In this document: positions 25,246 to 34,040 of the stretch, piece by piece | How positions within the stretch are numbered: the first letter of the stretch is position 1 | Layout: every line of letters starts with the position of its first letter | Origin: Angustibacter sp. Root456 | Lineage (GTDB): Bacteria > Actinomycetota > Actinomycetes > Actinomycetales > Angustibacteraceae | Reading direction: 5' to 3' | Assembly (NCBI RefSeq): GCF_001426435.1 | Contig: NZ_LMER01000014.1 | Span: forward strand, 287,257-351,256 | Length of the DNA: 64,000 nucleotides | The notes under the pieces: model-generated | Seen by the model: only the letters and a program-made list of their open reading frames with translations | What the model was told of the DNA's origin: nothing | Database searches by the model: none | Translations under genes and position numbers: made by a program

Positions 25246-26447
25246 CCACCCTGCGCGCGGCGCAACCCTCCCGGCTGCACGGCTCGGGCCTGATGCTCGC
25301 GGCGATCGTGCTCGTGGCGCTCAACCTGCGCCTGGCCATCACCAGCGTGCCCCCGCTGCTCGAACGCATCGGCGAGGACCTGCACCTCAGCCGGGCCTGG
25401 ACCGGCGCCCTCACCACGCTGCCGGTGCTCTGCATGGGCGTCTTCGCGCCGGTGGCGCAGCGGATGGCGCATCGGCTCGGCCGCGAGCGGGCGACCGCGG
25501 TGGCCATGGCGGTGCTCGCGGTGGGCACGGCGGTGCGGTGGGGCGGCGGGCACCTGGTGCTGCTCTACCTGGGCACGCTCCTTGCCGGCTTCGGCATCGC
25601 CGTCGGCGGCACGATCGCGCCGGGGATCGTCAAGGAGTACTTCCCCGAGCACGTCGGCCTCGTCACGGCGGCGTACATGCTCGCGATGATGGGCGGAGCG
25701 GCCGTGGCCTCGGGCGTCAGCGTGCCGCTGGCCAACGCGCTGAGCTCGTGGCCGGCGTCCCTGGCGTCCTGGACGCTGCTCGCCCTGCTGGGCACGGCCT
25801 TGGCGTGGCCGGTGGCGCGGCGCGCGGCAGCCCACCGGACGGCGTCCGGTGGATCCGCCGAGCAGCGCCTGCCGCTGCCCTGGCGGCACCCCACGGCGTG
25901 GCTGGTGGCGGGCTTCCTCGCGCTGCAGTCGTGGCAGTTCTACAGCGAGCTCACCTGGGTGCCGCCGTTCTACCAGGCGCACGGCTGGTCGGCGACGCGC
26001 GCGGGCCTGCTGCTGTCGGTGTTCAGCGCGATGCAAGTGGTGTCGGGGGTCGCCGGGCCCGTCGTGGCACACCGCGTCCACGACCGACGTCCGCTGCTCG
26101 TGGCGTCGGTCGTGAGCGTCGCGGGCGGCCTGCTCGGCATGCTGCTCGCGCCGGAAGCCGCGCCGTGGGTCTGGGTCGCGCTGCTGGGGCTCGGTCTGGG
26201 CTCGGGATTCGCGCTGGGGCTCGTGCTGTTCGCGGACTACTCGCTGACGCCGGCCGGCAGCTCCCGGCTGTCGGCCCTGGCCTTCTTGATCAGCTACTGC
26301 CTCGCGGCGGCGGGCCCCGTGGTGGTCGGTGCACTGCGTGACGCCACGGGGTCGTTCCAGCTGCCGTTCACCATCCTGCTCGTGATGCTCGTGCCGCAGG
26401 CTGCGGCCGCGATGCTGCTGCACCCCCGCCGCCCCCGCACCCCCTGA
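25242..26447 (+). CDS. MFS transporter, CynX/NimT (cyanate/nitroimidazole) subfamily
   Basis: 401 aa, twelve hydrophobic segments. The opening VALNLRLAITSVPPLLERIGEDL and the following WTGALTTLPVLCMGVFAP are characteristic of the CynX/NimT group. The group includes a putative cyanate transporter and amine/nitroimidazole exporters; substrate is not predictable. Its position behind allHFG suggests uptake or export of a small nitrogenous acid such as barbiturate or oxamate, but this is only context. GTG at 25242 overlaps the FUSC stop. It is the last plus-strand gene of the left island. Confidence 0.88.
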   Translation: MTTLRAAQPSRLHGSGLMLAAIVLVALNLRLAITSVPPLLERIGEDLHLSRAWTGALTTLPVLCMGVFAPVAQRMAHRLGRERATAVAMAVLAVGTAVRWGGGHLVLLYLGTLLAGFGIAVGGTIAPGIVKEYFPEHVGLVTAAYMLAMMGGAAVASGVSVPLANALSSWPASLASWTLLALLGTALAWPVARRAAAHRTASGGSAEQRLPLPWRHPTAWLVAGFLALQSWQFYSELTWVPPFYQAHGWSATRAGLLLSVFSAMQVVSGVAGPVVAHRVHDRRPLLVASVVSVAGGLLGMLLAPEAAPWVWVALLGLGLGSGFALGLVLFADYSLTPAGSSRLSALAFLISYCLAAAGPVVVGALRDATGSFQLPFTILLVMLVPQAAAAMLLHPRRPRTP

Positions 26448-26473
26448 CCGCCTGCCCCCCCGACCCCCGGGGT

Positions 26474-26616
26474 GTGGCGCGGGGGCACCCCGCTGCGTTC
26501 CTAGTGGAGCTGGGTGCCCCGGTTGCCTTCACTCGGTGGAGCGATCTTCCCCACGCGTGCGCTGGCGTGCATGATCACGGACGACGGGGGTGCGCTGGCG
26601 TGCATGATCACGGACG
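26474..26616. repeat. Dispersed composite intergenic repeat, copy near mocA
   Basis: Two modules. The first (about 26482-26520) is a hairpin with a 9-bp stem, GGGGCACCC pairing with GGGTGCCCC, around a conserved TTCCTAGTG. After an AT-richer spacer come two identical 26-base units at 26558 and 26591, period 33, containing GCTGGCGTGCATGATCACGG. The same arrangement occurs in reverse orientation at 48262-48513. The mocA stop codon lies inside the last unit. Purpose unknown. Confidence 0.8.
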
Positions 26617-27171
26617 AGAGGGTGGGAGGTCGGCCGGGGTGTCGACGTCTCGGGGATGGCCGGTGCCGGTGCAGTCGACGAGGGTGACGTCGTCCGGGTG
26701 CTGGCGCAGCCACACGCGGGCGCCCTGGTCGCCGGACGCGGCGGCGATGACGTCGGCCCAGACCGCACGGGCCAGCAGCACGGGGTGCGCCGGCGTGCCG
26801 TCATAGGAGGCTTGCACCGCGGGGCCGGCCGGCGCCTCGAGCAGGCGGCGCACCGCGGCAGCACCGATCCACGGCGTGTCGACGAGCAGCAGGACGGCCC
26901 GCGGCCAGTCCCCCAGCCGCTGCGCGGACTGCAGCCCGACCCGCAGCGACGACGCCATGCCGGTCGGCCAGTCGACGTTCGTGACGACCAGCGCGTCGAC
27001 GTCGCGCACGGGCACCGCCCCGGCCACCACCAGGACGTCAGCACAACCGCCTTGACGCAGTACCCGGACGGCGCGGTCGACCAGCCGCTCGCCGTCCAGC
27101 TCGACGAGCGCCTTGGCCGCGCCGAACCGGCTACCGCTGCCGGCAGCGAGCACCACGCCTACCGCGGTCAT
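26608..27171 (-). CDS. mocA: MocA-like molybdenum cofactor nucleotidyltransferase
   Basis: 187 aa of the MobA-like NTP-transferase fold. VVLAAGSGSRFGAAKALVEL at residues 5-24 is the nucleotide-binding signature, LLLVDTPWIGAAAVRRLL is the metal-binding Asp region and YDGTPAHPVLLARAVW follows. Proteins of this type add CMP to molybdopterin for xanthine-dehydrogenase-family enzymes, so it probably matures the CoxLMS-type enzyme encoded at 12-16 kb. It is the final gene of the riboflavin/histidine transcript, overlapping the PH-domain gene by 4 bases. Its stop codon lies within a dispersed repeat unit, so the C-terminus may have been reset by that insertion. Confidence 0.85.
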   Translation of the reverse strand: MTAVGVVLAAGSGSRFGAAKALVELDGERLVDRAVRVLRQGGCADVLVVAGAVPVRDVDALVVTNVDWPTGMASSLRVGLQSAQRLGDWPRAVLLLVDTPWIGAAAVRRLLEAPAGPAVQASYDGTPAHPVLLARAVWADVIAAASGDQGARVWLRQHPDDVTLVDCTGTGHPRDVDTPADLPPSRP

Positions 27172-27632
27172 CGCCGGGCTGTTCCGAGCCCCTGCACCAG
27201 AGCGGCCAGCCGCGAGGCCTCCGCGAGCGCACGCGCGCCGTCCGAGCGCTGGATGGCCATCACCGCCACCTGGTCGCCGTCGACCAGGTCGAGCCAGGCC
27301 CACGCGTCGCCGTTCGCGAAGCGCACCGCCTCGATCTCGGCCCAGGTCAACCGGCGCGTCACCGCGACGTTGCGCACGACGAGGCCCTCACGCGACGGCA
27401 CCGCGCGGATCGCGGCGAACCGCCACATCACGACGGCCACGAGCACACCGAACCCGGCCATGAGCAGCGAGTCACCCACCGACCAGCCGCGGTAGCCGGT
27501 GGCGGGCAAGGCCATCGCCAGCACCCCGAAGACCACCAGCGCACCCACCGCGAAGCCCGTGGCCACCCGGCGCCCGCGCCGCGGCACGAACGGCCCGAAG
27601 GGGTCGCCCGCCGCGCCGCTACCGCCCGTCAT
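27168..27632 (-). CDS. PH-domain membrane protein
   Basis: 154 aa. Two adjacent transmembrane helices (about residues 23-45 and 54-72) are followed by a bacterial PH domain (VPSREGLVVRNVAVTRRLTWAEIEAVRF). It lies 7 bases downstream of hisG and overlaps mocA. Proteins like this commonly follow hisG in actinomycetes and have no established function. Confidence 0.8.
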   Translation of the reverse strand: MTGGSGAAGDPFGPFVPRRGRRVATGFAVGALVVFGVLAMALPATGYRGWSVGDSLLMAGFGVLVAVVMWRFAAIRAVPSREGLVVRNVAVTRRLTWAEIEAVRFANGDAWAWLDLVDGDQVAVMAIQRSDGARALAEASRLAALVQGLGTARR

Positions 27633-27639
27633 TCGCCCG

Positions 27640-28485
27640 TCACAACCGGCAGGCGTGGATGTCGGTCACGAGGATGGCGCGCGCACCGAGCTCGTACAGC
27701 TCGTCCATGACGCGGTTGGTGGTGGCCCGCGGCACCATCGCTCGCACCGCGACCCAGCCCTTGTCGTGCAACGGCGACACCGTCGGCGACTCCAGCCCGG
27801 GGGTGAGCGCGCACGCCCGCTCGACCAGCTCGACGCGCACGTCGTAGTCCATCATCACGTACCGACGGGCGGTGAGAACTCCCTGCAACCGCCGCGCGAG
27901 GACGCCCACGGAGGGGTTGCCGTCGGCCCCCGCCCGCCGGACGAGCACCGCCTCGGACTGCAGGATCGGCTCGCCGAACACCTCGAGTCCGGCCGCACGC
28001 AGCGTCGACCCCGTCTCGACGACGTCGGCCACGACATCGGCCACCCCGAGCCCGACCGCCGACTCCACGGCGCCGTCCAGGCGGACGACGGTGGCGTCGA
28101 CGCCGTGGTCGGCGAGGTGCCGCTCGAGCAGACCGGCGTACGACGTCGCGACGCGCAGGCCGGCGAGGTCGCCGACGGCCTTGGCGACCCCGGGCGGCCC
28201 GGCGAAGCGGAAGGTCGAGCGCCCGAACCCCAGCGGCAGCACCTCCTCGACGTCGACGCCGGAGTCGAGCAGCAGGTCACGTCCGGTGATGCCGACGTCG
28301 AGCGTGCCGGAGCCGATGTAGACGGCGATGTCGCGCGGTCGCAGGAAGAAGAACTCGGCGTCGTTGTCGGGGTCGGCGAGCACCAGCTCACGGCTGCTGG
28401 AGCGCTGGCGGTAGCCGGACTCGCGCAGCATGTCGCTGGCGGCCTCGGACAACGCGCCCTTGTTGGGAACGGCGATACGGAGCAT
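27640..28485 (-). CDS. hisG: ATP phosphoribosyltransferase
   Basis: 281 aa, long-form HisG with the C-terminal regulatory domain (VMDYDV-like region then [27 protein letters not shown]). It catalyses the first step of histidine synthesis, from ATP and PRPP, and is usually inhibited by histidine. [20 protein letters not shown] and [14 protein letters not shown] are family hallmarks. ATG 28485 has GGAGGA five bases upstream. It is 50 bases downstream of hisE. Confidence 0.96.
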   Translation of the reverse strand: MLRIAVPNKGALSEAASDMLRESGYRQRSSSRELVLADPDNDAEFFFLRPRDIAVYIGSGTLDVGITGRDLLLDSGVDVEEVLPLGFGRSTFRFAGPPGVAKAVGDLAGLRVATSYAGLLERHLADHGVDATVVRLDGAVESAVGLGVADVVADVVETGSTLRAAGLEVFGEPILQSEAVLVRRAGADGNPSVGVLARRLQGVLTARRYVMMDYDVRVELVERACALTPGLESPTVSPLHDKGWVAVRAMVPRATTNRVMDELYELGARAILVTDIHACRL

Positions 28486-28535
28486 CTGGTCCTCCGGTGC
28501 GGTGGGACGGCGGGAGCGGCGTGCGGGGCGTCCGC

Positions 28536-28799
28536 TCACAGATGCGCGTAGACGTCCTGCAGGCTCAGCCCGCGCGCGAGCATCAGCACCTGCAGGTGGT
28601 ACAGCAGCTGGCTGATCTCCTCGGCGGTGCGCTCGGCGCCCTCGTGCTCGGCCGCCATCCACACCTCGGCGGCCTCTTCGACGACCTTCTTGCCGATGGC
28701 GTGGACCCCGGCGTCGAGCTCGGCGACGGTGCCCGAGCCCTCCGGACGGGTGGCCGCCTTGTCGGCCAGCTCGGCGAACAGCGCGTCGAAGGTCTTCAC
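28536..28799 (-). CDS. hisE: Phosphoribosyl-ATP pyrophosphatase
   Basis: 87 aa, all-alpha MazG-like enzyme for the second histidine step. [19 protein letters not shown] carries the metal-binding Glu residues, followed by [15 protein letters not shown]. It lies 19 bases after ribH and 50 bases before hisG. The ribH-hisE-hisG linkage is common in actinomycetes. Confidence 0.95.
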   Translation of the reverse strand: MKTFDALFAELADKAATRPEGSGTVAELDAGVHAIGKKVVEEAAEVWMAAEHEGAERTAEEISQLLYHLQVLMLARGLSLQDVYAHL

Positions 28800-28818
28800 A
28801 GGCCACCAGCCTACGGCG

Positions 28819-29322
28819 TCAGCGCGCGTCGCCGGGCCGGGGCACCGCGAGCGTCCGCAGGGTGAGCGCCGTGGCCACCGCCGCGGTCGCCGCCTCGTGG
28901 CCCTTGTCCTCGCGCGACCCGGGTAGTCCGGCGCGGTCGAGGGCCTGCGCGTCGTCGTCGCAGGTGAGCACCCCGAAACCCACGGGGACGCCGGTGCTCA
29001 CGGCGACGTCCGTCAGCCCGGACGTCGCGGCCTGGCACACGAAGTCGAAGTGCGGGGTGCCGCCCCGCACCACGACGCCCAGCGCCACCACCGCGTCGTA
29101 GCCGGCTCGCGCGAGACGCGCGGCCGCCACGGGCAGCTCGAACGACCCGGGGACGCGCACGACGAGGGGGTCGACCACGCCCGCCTCGGCCAGCGCCCGC
29201 AGGGCGCCGTCGACCAGACCGTCCATGACGCGCTCGTGCCACTGCGCTGCCACGACGGCGACGCGCAGCTCGCGGGCGCCCGTGGGGTCGACGGCGATCC
29301 GGGGCGAGCCCGCGCCGCTCAT
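28819..29322 (-). CDS. ribH: 6,7-dimethyl-8-ribityllumazine synthase
   Basis: 167 aa. It condenses ribulose-derived dihydroxybutanone phosphate with the pyrimidinedione precursor. [36 protein letters not shown] and [21 protein letters not shown] are signature segments. ATG overlaps the ribBA stop by 4 bases, coupling it to the riboflavin operon. Confidence 0.96.
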   Translation of the reverse strand: MSGAGSPRIAVDPTGARELRVAVVAAQWHERVMDGLVDGALRALAEAGVVDPLVVRVPGSFELPVAAARLARAGYDAVVALGVVVRGGTPHFDFVCQAATSGLTDVAVSTGVPVGFGVLTCDDDAQALDRAGLPGSREDKGHEAATAAVATALTLRTLAVPRPGDAR

Positions 29323-30608
29323 GCCGGCCTGCGCTGCGCGGCGGTCGACGACGGCGAGCCGTCCTGACCCCGTTGCGGGCCGAGGTCGTGCCCCATGCGG
29401 TCGCGCTTGGTGGCGAGGTAGCGGGCGTTGAACACCGACTCGCCGGCGCGCAGCGGCGTGCGGCCGACGACCGCGACGCCGTGCGCCGCGAGCCCCTCCA
29501 CCTTGGCCGGGTTGTTGGTGAGCAGCCGCACCTGGCTCACGCCGAGATCGGCCAGGATGGCCGCGGCGGCGCCGTACTCACGGGCGTCGGCGGGCAGGCC
29601 GAGCTCGAGGTTGGCGTCGACGGTGTCGCGGCCGAGGTCCTGCAGCGCGTACGCCGACAGCTTGGCGAGCAGGCCGACACCGCGTCCCTCGTGGCCGCGC
29701 AGGTACACCACCGCTCCCCCACGGCGGGCGACCTGCTCGAGGGCGGCGTCGAGCTGGGCCCCGCAGTCGCAACGCAGCGAGCCGAGGACGTCGCCGGTGA
29801 GGCACTCGGAGTGCAGCCGCACGACGGCGTCCGGCCCGGTGAGGTCGCCGCTCACCAGCGCCACGTGCTCGGCGCCGGTGAGCAGGTCGCGGTAGCCGCG
29901 CGCGACGAAGGTGCCGTGCCGAGTCGGCAGCGTGGTGCTGGCCACGTGCTGCACCCGCGGCGCCGCGACCTGAGCGGGCGCGCTCGGCACCGCGTCGTCG
30001 TGGGTGAGCCGCCACAGCGCCAGGTCGGCGATGCTCACGGTGACCAGGTCGTGCGCGGCACCGAGGGCGAGCACGTCCGGCAGCCGCATCATGCTGCCGT
30101 CGTCGTGCACGAGCTCGGCGATCACGGCGACCGGCATGAGACCCGCGAGGCGGCACAGGTCTACCGAGGCCTCGGTGTGACCCGCCCGCTCGAGCACACC
30201 ACCCGGTCGTGCCCGCAGCGGGAGCACGTGGCCGGGACGCACGAGCTCGTCGGCGGTCGTCGTCGCCGACGCCAGCAGCCGCAGGGTTCGTGCCCGGTCG
30301 GCGGCGCTGATGCCGGTGGTGACGCCGTCGCGCGCGTCGACGGTGAGGGTGTACGCGGTGCCGCGGGGGTCCTCGTTGTCGGTCACCATCGCGGGCAGGC
30401 GCAAGCGGTCGGCGGTCTCGGCGGGCATCGGGGCGCAGAGCAGCCCCGACGTGTGCCGCACGGTCCAGCCGACCCACTCCGGGGTGGCGTGCTCCGCCGC
30501 CAGCACGACGTCGCCTTCGTTCTCGCGGTGCTCGTCGTCGACGACGAGCACCGGACGTCCGACGCGCAGCTGCGCCAGCGCCTCCGGCACGCTCGCCAGG
30601 CCGGTCAC
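29319..30608 (-). CDS. ribBA: Bifunctional DHBP synthase / GTP cyclohydrolase II
   Basis: 429 aa. The N-terminal half (to about residue 210) is 3,4-dihydroxy-2-butanone-4-phosphate synthase with [12 protein letters not shown] and [10 protein letters not shown] and HTEASVDL. The C-terminal half is GTP cyclohydrolase II with [18 protein letters not shown] (three zinc Cys), [15 protein letters not shown] and [12 protein letters not shown]. It supplies both branches of riboflavin synthesis. GTG 30608 overlaps the ribM stop. Confidence 0.97.
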   Translation of the reverse strand: MTGLASVPEALAQLRVGRPVLVVDDEHRENEGDVVLAAEHATPEWVGWTVRHTSGLLCAPMPAETADRLRLPAMVTDNEDPRGTAYTLTVDARDGVTTGISAADRARTLRLLASATTTADELVRPGHVLPLRARPGGVLERAGHTEASVDLCRLAGLMPVAVIAELVHDDGSMMRLPDVLALGAAHDLVTVSIADLALWRLTHDDAVPSAPAQVAAPRVQHVASTTLPTRHGTFVARGYRDLLTGAEHVALVSGDLTGPDAVVRLHSECLTGDVLGSLRCDCGAQLDAALEQVARRGGAVVYLRGHEGRGVGLLAKLSAYALQDLGRDTVDANLELGLPADAREYGAAAAILADLGVSQVRLLTNNPAKVEGLAAHGVAVVGRTPLRAGESVFNARYLATKRDRMGHDLGPQRGQDGSPSSTAAQRRPA

Positions 30609-31315
30609 GCGGACAACTCCGCGGCCGGATCGGCGATCCCGAGGGCAGGCGCCTCGTCGCGGGCGACTCGGCGCCACACCACGAAGCCCCAGACGACGAA
30701 GCCGGCGTACACGGCGTACAGCACGGCCGACGGGTAGAAGTGCGAGTGCAGCAGCAGCGGCACGCCGACCACGTCGACGGCGATCCAGGCGAGCCAGAAG
30801 TCCACCCAGCCGCGGGCCATCGCGTAGGTGGCCACGATGGAGCCGACGAAGATCCAGGCGTCGGCCACGAAGAACCACCACGGCGCCGGGAAGCCGGCGC
30901 CGAGCGCGTGGAACACGAAGGCTGCGACGACGACGGCGGCCAGCCCGGCCACCACGTACGTCGTCCGCTCCGTGGTGGTCGCCCACCGCGGCTGCACCGC
31001 GGGCGCGCCCGCGCCCCCGGCGCGGCGGGTCGCCGACCACTTCCACCAGCCGTACACGCTCGTGATGATGAAGAACACCTGCCGCCCGGCCTGGCCGTAC
31101 AGCGTCTGCCCCTGCGGTGTGGTGAAGGCGATACCCAGGAACACCGTGAACAGCATCGCGTTCCCGATGATGCCGACCGGCCAGGCCCACACCTTGCGGC
31201 GCATGCCGAGCACCGCCGACGCCAGGCCGAACAGGTTGCCGATGACCTCGCGCCACAGGATGTGCTGGCTGCCGATGGTCAGCTGGGACTCGAACAGCCA
31301 CTTGAGCAGGCTCAC
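30605..31315 (-). CDS. ribM: PnuC-family transporter, probable riboflavin importer RibM (PnuX)
   Basis: 236 aa with about seven transmembrane segments. WPVGIIGNAMLFTVFLG, YGWWKWS and the C-terminal AWIAVDVVGVPLLL are PnuC-family marks. PnuC carries nicotinamide riboside, whereas the actinobacterial RibM/PnuX branch carries riboflavin and is typically FMN-riboswitch controlled. Its location between ribE and ribBA, overlapping both by 4 bases, strongly favours riboflavin. GTG start at 31315. Confidence 0.88.
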   Translation of the reverse strand: MSLLKWLFESQLTIGSQHILWREVIGNLFGLASAVLGMRRKVWAWPVGIIGNAMLFTVFLGIAFTTPQGQTLYGQAGRQVFFIITSVYGWWKWSATRRAGGAGAPAVQPRWATTTERTTYVVAGLAAVVVAAFVFHALGAGFPAPWWFFVADAWIFVGSIVATYAMARGWVDFWLAWIAVDVVGVPLLLHSHFYPSAVLYAVYAGFVVWGFVVWRRVARDEAPALGIADPAAELSA

Positions 31316-31938
31316 GGTGCTTCTACCTTCCGGAGGGTGTCGGTGCGAGCGGCGAGGAGCCGCTCGACGTACTTGGCGAGGACGTCGACCTCGAGGTTGA
31401 CCACCTCGCCGACGGCGCGCCGACCGAGAGTGGTCAGCGCGAGGGTCGTGGGGATGAGCGAGACGCTGAAGGTGCCGGCGGCGCCGTCCAGGGCGCTGAC
31501 GGTGAGCGAGACCCCGTCGACGGCGATCGAGCCCTTCTCGACGACGTAGGCCGCGAGCTCGGGGGGCAGCCGCACGGTGACGACCTCCCAGCGGTCACCG
31601 GGCTCGCGGCGCACCACCTCGCCGACCCCGTCGACGTGCCCCTGCACGACGTGACCGGCGAAGCGCCCGTCGCTGCGCACGGCGCGCTCGAGGTTGACGG
31701 GGTCGCCGGGCGCGAGCTGCCCCAAGGCACTGCGGCGCAAGGTCTCCAGCATGACGTCGACCGAGAACGTGGTCGGGTCGTGGTCGACCACCGTGAGGCA
31801 CACGCCGTTGACGGCGATGGAGGCGCCGTGGGTGGCGTCGGACGCCACGAGCGGGCCGCGCAGCACCAGCCGCGCCGACTGCTCGCCGTGCTCGATCGCG
31901 ACGACGCTGCCGAGCTCCTCGACGATGCCAGTGAACAT
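31312..31938 (-). CDS. ribE: Riboflavin synthase, alpha subunit
   Basis: 208 aa with the two lumazine-binding repeats: MFTGIVEELGSVVAIE with GASIAVNGVCLTVV in the first, and HVVQGHVDGVGEV with GSIAVDGVSLTVSAL in the second. It dismutates lumazine to riboflavin. The start codon shares one base with the ribD stop (TGATG). Confidence 0.96.
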   Translation of the reverse strand: MFTGIVEELGSVVAIEHGEQSARLVLRGPLVASDATHGASIAVNGVCLTVVDHDPTTFSVDVMLETLRRSALGQLAPGDPVNLERAVRSDGRFAGHVVQGHVDGVGEVVRREPGDRWEVVTVRLPPELAAYVVEKGSIAVDGVSLTVSALDGAAGTFSVSLIPTTLALTTLGRRAVGEVVNLEVDVLAKYVERLLAARTDTLRKVEAP

Positions 31939-32969
31939 CAGGGCGTCCTCTCGATCGGCGTGTAGGTGAGCCGGACGTCGGCCCCGAAACGGGTGACGTC
32001 GTCGAGCCGCAGTCGCGCGATGTCGGCCATGGTGCTGATCTCGAGGTCTTCGACGGCCGGACGTCCGCTGCCGAGCAGGGCGGCCCCGACGTAGACGACA
32101 AGGCGGTCGACGAGCTTGGCGCGCCAGAAGGCGGCGGCGAGCGTGGGGCCGCCCTCGAGCCAGACGTGCCGGCGGTCGAGGTCCCACAGCCGCTGCAGCG
32201 CCTCGCGGGGGTCGTGCGTGCGCAGCTCGGTGGCGCCGGCCCGCTCGAGCGCGCTGCCCGGGCGCAGACCGCGCAGCCCCATCACAGCGCGCAACGGTTG
32301 GCGCTCGACCTCCTCGCCCCCCTCGTCGCGCACGCTAAGCCGGGGGTCGTCGACCCAGGCCGTGCCGGTGCCGACGAGCACCGTGTCGGCGTCGCCCCGC
32401 AGGGCGTGCACGTCGCGCCGGGCCTCGGGGCCGGTGATCCACGCGCTCGTGCCGTCGGCCGCGGCACTGCGGCCGTCGATCGTGGTCGCGACCTTCCAGG
32501 TGACCACCGGCCGACCGAGGTCGACCGCGTGCTGCCAGTCGGCGACGAGCGCGTCAGCGGCGGCCCACAGCCCGACGTCGTCGATCAGCGCCGCCTCGAT
32601 GCCCGCGGCGCGCAGCCGCTCAGCACCACCACCGGCGTCCGCCGTGCGGTCGGGGCGGGCGAACACCACCCGCTCGACGCCAGCCGTGATCAGAGCGGCG
32701 GTGCACGGGCCCGTGCGGCCGGTGTGGCCGCAGGGCTCGAGCGTCACGACCGCGGTGCCGCCGCGCGCAGCCGACCCGGCCTCGGCGAGCGCCGCCACCT
32801 CGGCGTGGGGCGTGCCCGCACCCTCGTGCCAGCCCTCGCCGACGACGCGTCCGTCGGTGCTCAGCACCACGCAACCCACGCGGGGGTTCACCCCGACCGG
32901 CCCACGCCTGGCGAGGTCGAGCGCGCGGGCCATCGCGGCCTCGGACGTGCTCGCTGCGCCGATCTCCAC
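31938..32969 (-). CDS. ribD: Bifunctional pyrimidine deaminase/reductase
   Basis: 343 aa from GTG 32969, which has GAGAGGGG seven bases upstream. The N-terminal deaminase has the zinc motif TPHAEVAAL and LEPCGHTGRTGPC. The C-terminal reductase begins around VVTWKVATTIDGRSAAADG and includes LEGGPTLAAAFW. First gene of the FMN-riboswitch operon. A longer reading to 33119 is arginine/proline-rich leader and is rejected. Confidence 0.95.
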   Translation of the reverse strand: MEIGAASTSEAAMARALDLARRGPVGVNPRVGCVVLSTDGRVVGEGWHEGAGTPHAEVAALAEAGSAARGGTAVVTLEPCGHTGRTGPCTAALITAGVERVVFARPDRTADAGGGAERLRAAGIEAALIDDVGLWAAADALVADWQHAVDLGRPVVTWKVATTIDGRSAAADGTSAWITGPEARRDVHALRGDADTVLVGTGTAWVDDPRLSVRDEGGEEVERQPLRAVMGLRGLRPGSALERAGATELRTHDPREALQRLWDLDRRHVWLEGGPTLAAAFWRAKLVDRLVVYVGAALLGSGRPAVEDLEISTMADIARLRLDDVTRFGADVRLTYTPIERTP

Positions 32970-33146
32970 CGTCAACCCCTCTCGCCTCGCTCGGGGCGGG
33001 CTCCGGGGTCGGGTGGTGCGAGGTCGCGGCCGTCGGGCCGGGCCTCGGCTCGCCAAGCGAGCGGTCACCACCACGCCGACGGCTGACCCCTGTCGGGGAC
33101 AGCGCGTCGACGGCGGCACGGGCGCCGAGGCACCTGCACCGCCGCG

Positions 33147-33265
33147 TGTCTCCTCCCATCCGGACTCTCACCGTCGGTCCTGGAGTTCCACCAGGTCAAC
33201 CGGCCGCTGGCTGCGGTCGGGTCGCGGACTGTCACCGCCGGCTCGGAATTTCACCGACCCCGGAG
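33147..33265 (-). promoter_or_regulatory. FMN riboswitch (RFN element)
   Basis: On the minus strand the conserved blocks occur in order: GGGTCGGTGAAATTCCGAG, CGGCGGTGACAGTCCGCGA, GGTTGACCTGGTGGAACTCC, GACCGACGGTGAGAGTCC and GGATGGGAGGAGA. These form the six-stem FMN aptamer. It lies in the leader of ribD and ends about 178 bases before the start, so a further expression platform may lie in 32970-33146. The region 33048-33062 there holds a small perfect hairpin. FMN binding would lower expression of the rib operon and possibly the co-transcribed his and mocA genes. Confidence 0.97.
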
Positions 33266-33284
33266 CACGCGTGCTGCTGCCAGG

Positions 33285-33290
33285 AGTGTA
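33285..33290 (-). promoter_or_regulatory. Putative -10 of the riboflavin operon
   Basis: TACACT on the minus strand, about 20 bases upstream of the riboswitch and just after the rpe stop. A start near 33278 would include the whole aptamer. No good -35 was seen; it would lie in the 3' end of rpe. The same TACACT hexamer occurs before def at 45372. Confidence 0.45.
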
Positions 33291-33296
33291 GCCCCG

Positions 33297-33977
33297 TCAG
33301 GTGCGAACGGGCCCGTCGTGGCTGTGACGCTGCGCACGCTCGCGCAGCGTCTCGATCTGGGCCGCGGCGTCCTCAGCGCCGTACACCGACGAGCCGGCCA
33401 CGAAGACGTCGGCTCCGGCGTCCGCGGCTCGCTCGATCGTCTCGGGGGTGACGCCGCCGTCGACCTGCAGCCACACGTCGAGCCCGCTGTCGCGGATGGC
33501 CTGGCGGGCGCGGCGCACCTTGGGCAGGCAGACGTCGAGGAACGCCTGGCCGCCGAACCCCGGCTCGACGGTCATCACGAGCACCATGTCGATCTCGGGC
33601 AACAGGTCGACGAACGGCTCGATCGGCGTGGCCGGCTTCAGCGCCAGCCCAGCGCGGGCGCCGAGTCGGCGCAGCTCACGGGCGAGGCGCACGGGTGCGC
33701 GAGCCGCCTCGGCGTGGAAGGTCACGCTCTGCGCGCCGGCCTCGGCGTAGCCGGGGCCCCAGCGATCGGGGTCGTCGATCATCAGGTGCGCGTCGACCGG
33801 CAGGGGGCTGGCCTTCACCAGCGCCTCGACCACTGGCAGGCCAAGCGTGAGGTTGGGCACGAAGTGGTTGTCCATGACGTCGACGTGCGCCCAGTCGGCG
33901 CTCGCGATGCGCTCGAGCTCGGACGCGAGGTGGGCGAAGTCGGCGGACAGGATGCTGGGCGAGATCTGCGGGGCCAC
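33297..33977 (-). CDS. rpe: Ribulose-phosphate 3-epimerase
   Basis: 226 aa TIM barrel. It interconverts ribulose-5-P and xylulose-5-P in the pentose phosphate pathway. [56 protein letters not shown] and [10 protein letters not shown] are all present. GTG 33977 has no ribosome-binding site; TAGGCT lies 6 bases upstream. rpe beside ribD is the usual actinobacterial order. Confidence 0.96.
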   Translation of the reverse strand: MAPQISPSILSADFAHLASELERIASADWAHVDVMDNHFVPNLTLGLPVVEALVKASPLPVDAHLMIDDPDRWGPGYAEAGAQSVTFHAEAARAPVRLARELRRLGARAGLALKPATPIEPFVDLLPEIDMVLVMTVEPGFGGQAFLDVCLPKVRRARQAIRDSGLDVWLQVDGGVTPETIERAADAGADVFVAGSSVYGAEDAAAQIETLRERAQRHSHDGPVRT

Positions 33978-33983
33978 GTCGCG

Positions 33984-33989
33984 AGCCTA
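33984..33989 (-). promoter_or_regulatory. Putative -10 element for leaderless rpe mRNA
   Basis: TAGGCT on the minus strand exactly 6 bases before the rpe GTG; no Shine-Dalgarno sequence between them. Confidence 0.45.
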
Positions 33990-34040
33990 GCGATCCGCCG
34001 CTCCACGCCCGCCGCCCCGCCTCCCGCTCCTCGGGCGCGG

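Noticed and set aside
26474-26520. Conserved micropeptide MARGHPAAFLV encoded in the repeat
   Set aside because: The start codon is GTG in one copy, ATG in one, and missing in the third; conservation follows the hairpin stem rather than the reading frame.
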